Of a stretch of 64,000 bases of DNA, positions 57,485 through 64,000 are shown one piece after another. Numbering within the stretch: position 1 is the stretch's first letter; the number at the start of each line of letters is the position of its first letter. The position numbers and the translations under genes are program-made. Origin of the DNA: Benincasa hispida (lineage: Eukaryota > Streptophyta > Magnoliopsida > Cucurbitales > Cucurbitaceae); NCBI RefSeq assembly GCF_009727055.1, contig NC_052357.1:81770345-81834344 (forward strand), written 5' to 3'. The notes beneath the pieces were generated by a model. The model did no database searches, was not told the origin of the DNA, and saw nothing but the letters and a program-made list of their open reading frames with translations.

Positions 57485-60045
57485 TGTAACATCCCACACT
57501 TTTTTTTATTATTATTTATTAATGATGTAATTTTTCTTTTTCAGTAATTGTCCTTAGTTGAAGGGCATGTTTGGAATTTTTGAATTTAAAGTTTAAGTGC
57601 GAGGATTTAAGTGTTGGCATGGAAATTATTCAAATTATTCAATTTTTTCAAACTCAATTTGGAAATTTATGGCAAGAATTTATTTCCTTTGGAAAAGGAA
57701 AGAAATTAAATGGTATAAAGTGGTTTAAGGAAAGGATTTAATTAAAGTTATACTATTTTCCTTTTATTATTATTATTATTATTAATGTATTAATTAGTAG
57801 TATTTCTTATTAAAAAAAAGTAAAAAGGAGCACACCCACGCACATAACAATCCTTTCACCAAGAGCAATCTCTCTCGACGGTCAGAGATGGGGGGTTGCA
57901 CCTACTCTCACTATAAATTGTTCCTGTAAGTTCTAAGCAACAGCGAGCCTCACTGCCCTCCCTCTTCAACCGTCCGATCGCCGGCGTTAAGTAAGGGTTT
58001 TGCGGGGAAGTTCCAAACCGCCAGATCCGCCGTCAACAGGACAGCCTCACCCAAATCAGCACCCAGCTCTCTACAGCCGCACCCTCATTCTCGAAGTACG
58101 ATCTCAACCAAATGAAATCGGTGTGTAACGCTGGACCAGCTAATAAAAAGTATAGGAACGTCTTGGGCCGAATGATTAATGGTAGAAGACTTTGCGTGTG
58201 AATTATACGTAATCATCAATATGACCAAAAATGACCCCTTGGATCGTGAACAAACTGTCGCTAATCTCCCACAGCTTTGAGCCCCGCTTGCTGTAAAGCA
58301 AGACGCCAATCGGGAAAGAAAGCCAATTTCCAAAAGGATTCACCAATGCCATAAAAGCCGGTTTTCGGTTCCAACCATCTTTAATACGCCGATGCTAACC
58401 TGATCTTCTGTTGCGTGGGTCTTCGTGACTGGACTCTTAGATTTTGTAAGATCTATTTTGTGATTGGGATTCTCTGAAAGAGATTTATGATGCCCACTAA
58501 TTGGATTAAAGATTTAATTAGTCGCATTATTTTGATTTTAGATTTGAGTTTGGGAAACTACAGCCGCGACTGTCCAACGGATTCAAGATCGCGTCGACAA
58601 GAGTTTTTGGGTAAGAGTTATAGTCCTATTGTTGGCTCTTGTGGGCACGCTTTGATTACCGAACTAAGTTGACTTAACCCTCGTACCTTAAGGTTCCAAG
58701 TTGTCATCCATTGGAAGTTAAAATCTGTTGGAAGGAGATTTTGGAGTGGTTGTTAATTAAGTTCTTGGGTAAGTTTTTGGGTATTTGTGGTTTTGACTCT
58801 GAGATGTCGCAATTATTTTTGGACTGAACCTTAATGTTGTATTCGTATCTTAGGTCGTTTCTTCAAACCGCGGTCATCGTTTGGTTGTGCTGAGTTTAGT
58901 TTTATCTGTGAATTTTCGATTAAGGTAAGTATAATCTTACCATTGGAACTGCCCACGGGCCCAGGCTTTATTTTGTATGCTAGCATGTTGAGTATATGTT
59001 ATGGTAAATGTTAGCATGTTGACTGATAGTATGACCTGAATCAAGTATGTTTTGGCACGAGTTTGTTTTGTTTAAATTTACACCCAGGCACTTGATCGTT
59101 AGTATGAGGTGGTATGTGTTTCCATAATGTTGATATCTGATCTGCTGAAATGTTGAGGCATACTTGTATTTTTGGAACTATGATGTTAAAGTATACAGGA
59201 ATGTTGTAGAATATGTTGTTGAGGATTATGTGTATGTGGTAAGAGCATGGTATCGAGGGTCCACATGTATGTCATAGATTCGTAGGTGTTGATTTTTTGA
59301 ATGTTGAGACTGTTGGAATGTCCTCACTAATTAGTTAGATGCTTCACCAGTTTTGTGTTTCTTCGAGATTCACCAGTTTGTGTTTCCTTCAGGATTCCAG
59401 CCAATTTTTGTGTTTCCTTCGGGAATTCACCAGTTTGTGTGTTCCTTCGGATTCACCAGTTTGTGTCTCTTCTGCGGATTCCCAAGTTGTGTTTTCCTAC
59501 GGGATTCAACCAAAGGTAGTGGCATACTTAACTACAGTAGGATAGGACTCAGTCTCTTACCTGTTTCATATGAGTAATGTGCCATGGTGGATATCTAAAG
59601 AACATAGAATGCCTAGCCTAGACCCCTAGTGGTGGGGTTACTTACTGAGTATTTCATGCTCATCTTTCTTTTATGTTGATGTTTTAGTAGGGTAGGAGAT
59701 GCAGCCGGCGATGGCGCAGGCGAAATTCGTGATCGTGCCACTAGGACTAGTTTTTACGCTTATGCATCATGATATTTAGAGTCATTATTTCCCCCTTAAT
59801 ATTTAGTTTTATTGTTGAAATTTATTTCTAAGGATTATCTCTTTTACATACTTTTGTTAGTCTTTAAAAATTTGGGTAACCTTATTATTGTTTAAACAAT
59901 ATTGCATTAATAAATGTCTTTGTTAAACTTCTCATTGTTTTAAGTAGCATTTATTTCAAACAAATTGAGCGTCGTTTTAAATTATGTGCACTGCATTTAT
60001 TTTAGTAACGGCCTTACCTAAGTCCTAGGGGGTCGGGTCGTTACA
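57485..60045 (+). mobile_element. Gypsy F solo LTR inserted in Gypsy E
   Basis: 2561 bp from TGTAACATCCCACAC to GGGTCGTTACA, with perfect 6-bp inverted ends. The flanks are AAGGA and AGGGG, which match only partly, so the target duplication is doubtful. An (ATT)n microsatellite lies near 57764-57784. Six copies of a 26-bp repeat lie at about 59342-59510. TTACTTACTGAGTATTTC near 59639 matches the corresponding module in Gypsy E. There is no coding region and no internal domain. Confidence 0.75.
59342..59510. repeat. 26-bp tandem repeats in Gypsy F LTR
   Basis: About six imperfect copies of a unit beginning ATTCACCAGTTTGTGTTTCC. The same unit appears about nine times, more regularly, after the assembly gap at 63768-64000. 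Confidence 0.9.
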
Positions 60046-62516
60046 AGGGGATATTGAAACCCGATAGAACTAGAAATGTTTATGCATTATGACATGAAAG
60101 AAAGAAATGGATGTATTGGTTAAGCTATAGAATAAGTTAGGTGATTGGAATTCACTAGGGAATAATATTATTTTGCATTACGAGATAAAATTAGTGGTGC
60201 TACAAGGAACTTTATCACAAGGCACACGTTCTTAGTTACGAGATTAAAGTTTCTTTATAAGGTAAGAAAGAGGTGAAAAAAAACTATAAAATTCTATATT
60301 AAGGATTACTAGAATGTTAAATCAAAATGTTCCAACAAAATTTTTGAGATGAATAATAGGTCATGATCACTTCATGGTGTCGAAATTGTGGACCGAATAA
60401 GGCGATAGTATGAGGAAACTCTTTTACAAGATCTAGGTAGATGATTGGAAAAAAAATGCCAAGATGTTGAAATTATAGTTACCTTAGAATGGGAGAAACG
60501 AGTTATATGTGGATTGAAAAATTCTTAAAGTGCTTGGGTTTGAACTATGTTTATTGTTGCAGATGAAAAGGTTCAAGTTTAATGTTAACCATACAAGAGG
60601 AAGGATAAATGTTTTTGACATTTAAAAAGCGAATGTTATCTGTGGGGAATCACCCTACTATAGTTCCAAGTTTGGGAATGGAATTTTAGATTTATGGAAA
60701 AGATTATAAAGGGTCATATATCTTGTTTAGGGATTATGTTTCACTTTTGAAGTGAAAAAGTGCACCTTCAAGTTGTTGGGTTAAGCAGGATAAATGTGAA
60801 GAAAATAATAGTATTTAGAAAAGGTTTTATTCATTTGGGGAGATAATGAAAAATTTAATGTGTTCGAGATTCTAAAATAGTTAAAAGAAAGGTTTGGATT
60901 TTAAGACATGATATGAGTGGATACAAGACATGGTTTGGTCTAAAATGGAATCTCTTAATGACATTTGGAACTTGTCGGATGTAGTAGGCATTATCGAAAA
61001 GAAAATATAGCTTGCTAAGGGTTGTTGGATTGTAGGCTGTGAAAGGGGATTCGAATAGCACATGTTTTGGTACAGATATACTTCACTTAGAAAAAGTGAA
61101 AAAAAGAGCCTCTTGGATTTATTGGTCTTGGAAAAAGATAAGGAGAGATGAAGATTTGAGAAATATTTGTTGTTGTTTGAGAAGGTAATGGGAATTAATG
61201 TTTTGAGATTAAAAACAAAGGTTTGGTTTTGGGTTTCCGAAGATAGGAAGTATGTGTTTACGAACCTTAGAGTTGGTATGACAATCTTGTTACTATTTGG
61301 ACTATAGATCTTAGTATTTGTTGTTAAATGGTTATCCTGCCTAAGCTATCTGTCATGGAACACAATTTTTAGCATGAGAATTTGATCAAGCTAGACTATC
61401 ACAGTTAGAAAGAAGTGCTTAGCAGCTTCTTCAAATTATAGTGGAGTTGGAGGAAATAATGTTTTATGAAAGGATTTTTAGTAGCAATAGTTACTAGAAA
61501 TTATGGAAATGGAATCGGTAAGATCTCGTTAAAGAGGGGGAAGACGTCAAAAGGTATAGCAGGTTTAGGGGTTTTGATTATGGACACGAATATCTAGAAC
61601 AAGGGAATTAATGATATGAACGCCATTGATTTATTTTGAAGGTGAAAGTAATCTAGTTCCAGTAAGAAACAAAGCTATATGAGTATTAAGGTTGAGTAAT
61701 TTGACCTTCTAGAATGACCTCTAGTACTAGAGATGAACTTGAGTTGAGAGCACTACATCACTTAAGGATCCTCATAGAAGGACTGTAGTAGAGTTGGAAT
61801 AGCCTAAATCACTGATACAGAGAACCATTTAGCAAGTATTTCTTATGTTCCTTAAATGTTTTGCCTTGGAGCACACCGACTTTGTTTATTAGGAAGAAAG
61901 ATGATTCACACAATTTGTATCAACTATTACGGATTGAATATGATAGCATATCTAGGTTGCAAGGGATTGTCAGGGCAATTAGGTGCCAAACTTGAATTCT
62001 GAATCTTGGACTTGAGATGCCATGAGAGATATGTTTTTTATTGCATGATGGAACATCTGAGGTGACCCACTCTACTGAGTGTAGAAGAATTTTCAAATAT
62101 AGATGTATGCAATCAATGAAGGTCTTTATCTTAGAAACTGGCATCAAGTAATGGTTTATCAGCTAAATAGGTTATGGTGATGTATTTTGGAATGATGCTC
62201 TACAGTATATGGGACTTCAAGAGCCTCATTTAAGTGAGATTTTAGACTCGTGCATAGGATGGTCTAAATGGTGATATTGTGTTGTTTTAGATTAAAGAAT
62301 AATAGATATTGTCTCAGATAAGTTATACAATTACATGGTAGGAGCAGGTGAAGACTTGTCTGAACGTGGAGTTAGCGGCGTAATTAATAAAGTTCTTTGG
62401 CATTATTATCAGTCTGAAGAAACAATTAGAACACATGAGGATGAGAACAGAACTAAGTATCACGAGCCTAGGACTTGAAACTTGAGAGGGACGAAAGTCA
62501 CTTAAGGAGGGAAGAA
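60046..62516 (+). mobile_element. Gypsy E internal domain, right part, no recognisable protein
   Basis: About 2.5 kb up to the purine tract GGAGGGAAGAA (62506-62516) just before the 3' LTR. I find no protease, reverse transcriptase, RNase H or integrase motif in any frame; the longest frames are about 75 codons. With the left part, the internal domain is only about 2.8 kb. It is either a heavily decayed Gypsy or a non-autonomous large retrotransposon derivative. Confidence 0.6.
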
Positions 62517-63665
62517 TGTAAATATCCGAATTTTTTGGAAAATTTAAGTTAATTATCTAAAATTATTGAGTTTAAATTTCCCTTTCATTTGAGAAATTGG
62601 AATTAATTGAAATAATGTAAAAACTTTTATTGGTTAAATTGAATTTAATTGATTAGATATTCGAATAATTACTCTTGAAAATATTGAATTTTTGCTTCCC
62701 ATTATTTTTGGATTTTAGGGCCCAACTTAAAAAAAATTAAACTAAGGATAATTAATTAATGTGGCTTTTGAGTTATTTAAAATATTTGGAAAGTTTATTT
62801 GTATCAAATTAGATGGACTTATGCCATTTAATTTTGGTTTTTAAGCCTAATTAAGATAATTCGTTGATTATTAATTTAATAAAGATTTTTAGAGATTTTG
62901 GAGATTATTGTGATAAAATATTTTATTTTCTTTTAAAAATTCAAAAAATAAAGAATTGAGATTTTTTCGAAATTAATGAGAGTGAAAAGAGGCAAAAAAT
63001 TAGGAGAAAGCAATTCAGTTTTTCAGAACACCTCACCACAAATTGTCAATTTTGGAGTTTGAAACCGTTGGATCATGCTCAAATTTTGAAGTTTGTTCGA
63101 GACGTATAGAGTTTCATTTGGAACGGTTGGAGTCATTATTTTGAAGCTCTAGTTTGTTCTGATCGTTGCTTATATAAAATCTGTAAATTAAAATTCCTCT
63201 TCTCTCTCACTCTCGGCAAACTTCTCCTCATGCAAGACCCTCACTACCAGCTGCTAGCCTAAACAATTTATACGTGCCTGCAACACACGCTATCTATTTA
63301 TGGTAGCCATGAGCCGACGCGCCATCAGCCGTCACTGCCCGATCTTTGCCGAAATCTTGAGAAAAACCTTGGTAAGACTTATTTTCTTTATAATTTGGAG
63401 GTGAAATTAACCCATTTGATTTTGGTTAAATTAGTAACCTCTCTTATTGTGTGAAACTTAGATTCAAGATTTGGAAGTTTTGAGCATTGACCATCAAGCC
63501 TAGAGACCATTTTTTTCGTTTTGCAAAATTGGTAAAGAATCGATTGACTAATTAAATAAAGTTTTGGAATTTGTCTTGGACCAAGCCACAACTTTGGGTT
63601 GATTCAAGTTTCCAAAAGGTTTTAAGGAATTATTTGCGTGGACTTTCGTGACAAGTTGAGAAAAT
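62517..63665 (+). mobile_element. Gypsy E 3' LTR, cut by the assembly gap
   Basis: Starts TGTAAATATCCG and is collinear with 54788-55935 of the 5' LTR, with many substitutions and small indels. It stops at the N run, so the remaining about 1.2 kb is not seen. Confidence 0.8.
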
Positions 63666-63690
63666 NNNNNNNNNNNNNNNNNNNNNNNNN
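63666..63690. other. Assembly gap of 25 N
   Basis: The bases 63666-63690 are N. Left of it is Gypsy E LTR; right of it is the interior of a Gypsy F-type LTR. Confidence 1.
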
Positions 63691-64000
63691 ATGTATGTCA
63701 TAGATTCGCACGGTGTTGATTTTTGAATGTTGAGACTGTGGGAATGTCCTCACTAATTAGTTAGATGCTCACCAGTTTGTGTTTCCTTCGAGATTCACCA
63801 GTTTGTGTTTCCTTCAGGATTCACCAATTTTGTGTTTCCTTCGGAATTCACCAGTTTGTGTTTCCTTCGGGATTCACCAGTTTGTGTTTCCTTCGGGATT
63901 CACCAGTTTTGTGTTTCCTTCGGGATTCACCAGTTTGTGTTTCCTTCGGGATTCACCAGTTTGTGTCTCCTTCGGGATTCACCAGTTGTGTTTCCTACGG
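63691..64000 (+). mobile_element. Gypsy F-type LTR fragment with 26-bp repeat array
   Basis: Matches 59262-59510 of the Gypsy F LTR, from ATGTATGTCATAGATTCG onward. The array of 26-bp units (ATTCACCAGTTTGTGTTTCC) has about nine copies and runs off the window end. Confidence 0.85.

Noticed and set aside
58085..58333. 82-codon minus-strand ORF in a higher-GC patch
   Set aside because: Inside the Gypsy F LTR, with no recognisable domain.

Overview
This is plant nuclear DNA: two dicot genes with GT-AG introns sit beside dense, nested LTR retrotransposons in AT-rich spacer. The resemblance of the Copia families to cucurbit repeats suggests Cucurbitaceae, but that is recollection and inference, not proof.

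Layout. Window positions 1492-3979 (+) hold a complete five-exon CSLC12-type xyloglucan glucan synthase gene (706 aa). Positions 44301-46139 (-) hold a complete seven-exon bHLH74-type transcription factor gene (398 aa). I see no other intact host gene, no tRNA or rRNA, and no CRISPR. The genes are about 40 kb apart and nothing links their functions.

From about 6.6 to 43.7 kb the window is retroelement. It holds a minus-strand Copia LTR (6.6-7.4 kb); an unassigned stretch with a periodic palindrome array (8.2-8.56 kb); a decayed plus-strand Copia (A, 9.9-14.4 kb) split by a 1.65-kb Gypsy-type solo LTR; and a pile of Copia family-A LTRs in both orientations (14.4-28.6 kb) mixed with two more hairpin-starting LTRs. 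A minus-strand Copia (B, 26.3-43.7 kb) is split by a complete plus-strand Copia (C, 31481-39469, TSD ATACC). C is itself split by a family-A solo LTR (35672-38176, TSD TAATC), and that LTR carries about 440 bp of organelle-like DNA. A 2.8-kb Gypsy-like LTR (39.6-42.3 kb) also splits Copia B.

From 47 to 53.7 kb is AT-rich spacer with long poly-T runs. From 53.8 kb to the end are a Copia 3' fragment, a Gypsy element with 2.4-kb LTRs and no recognisable protein (54788-62517 onward), a second 2.56-kb solo LTR inside it, and a 25-N gap (63666-63690).

The most unusual signals are structural. (1) Family-A LTRs carry a ladder of perfect 10-13-bp palindromes with 3-4-nt loops, and two hairpins change by compensatory substitutions between copies. 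(2) Three Gypsy-type LTRs begin with a perfect hairpin closed by an invariant GAAA loop; the stem sequence differs but pairing is kept. (3) A separate array of six palindromes repeats about every 60 bp at 8.2-8.5 kb. All retroelement reading frames are broken; I describe them without reconstruction.
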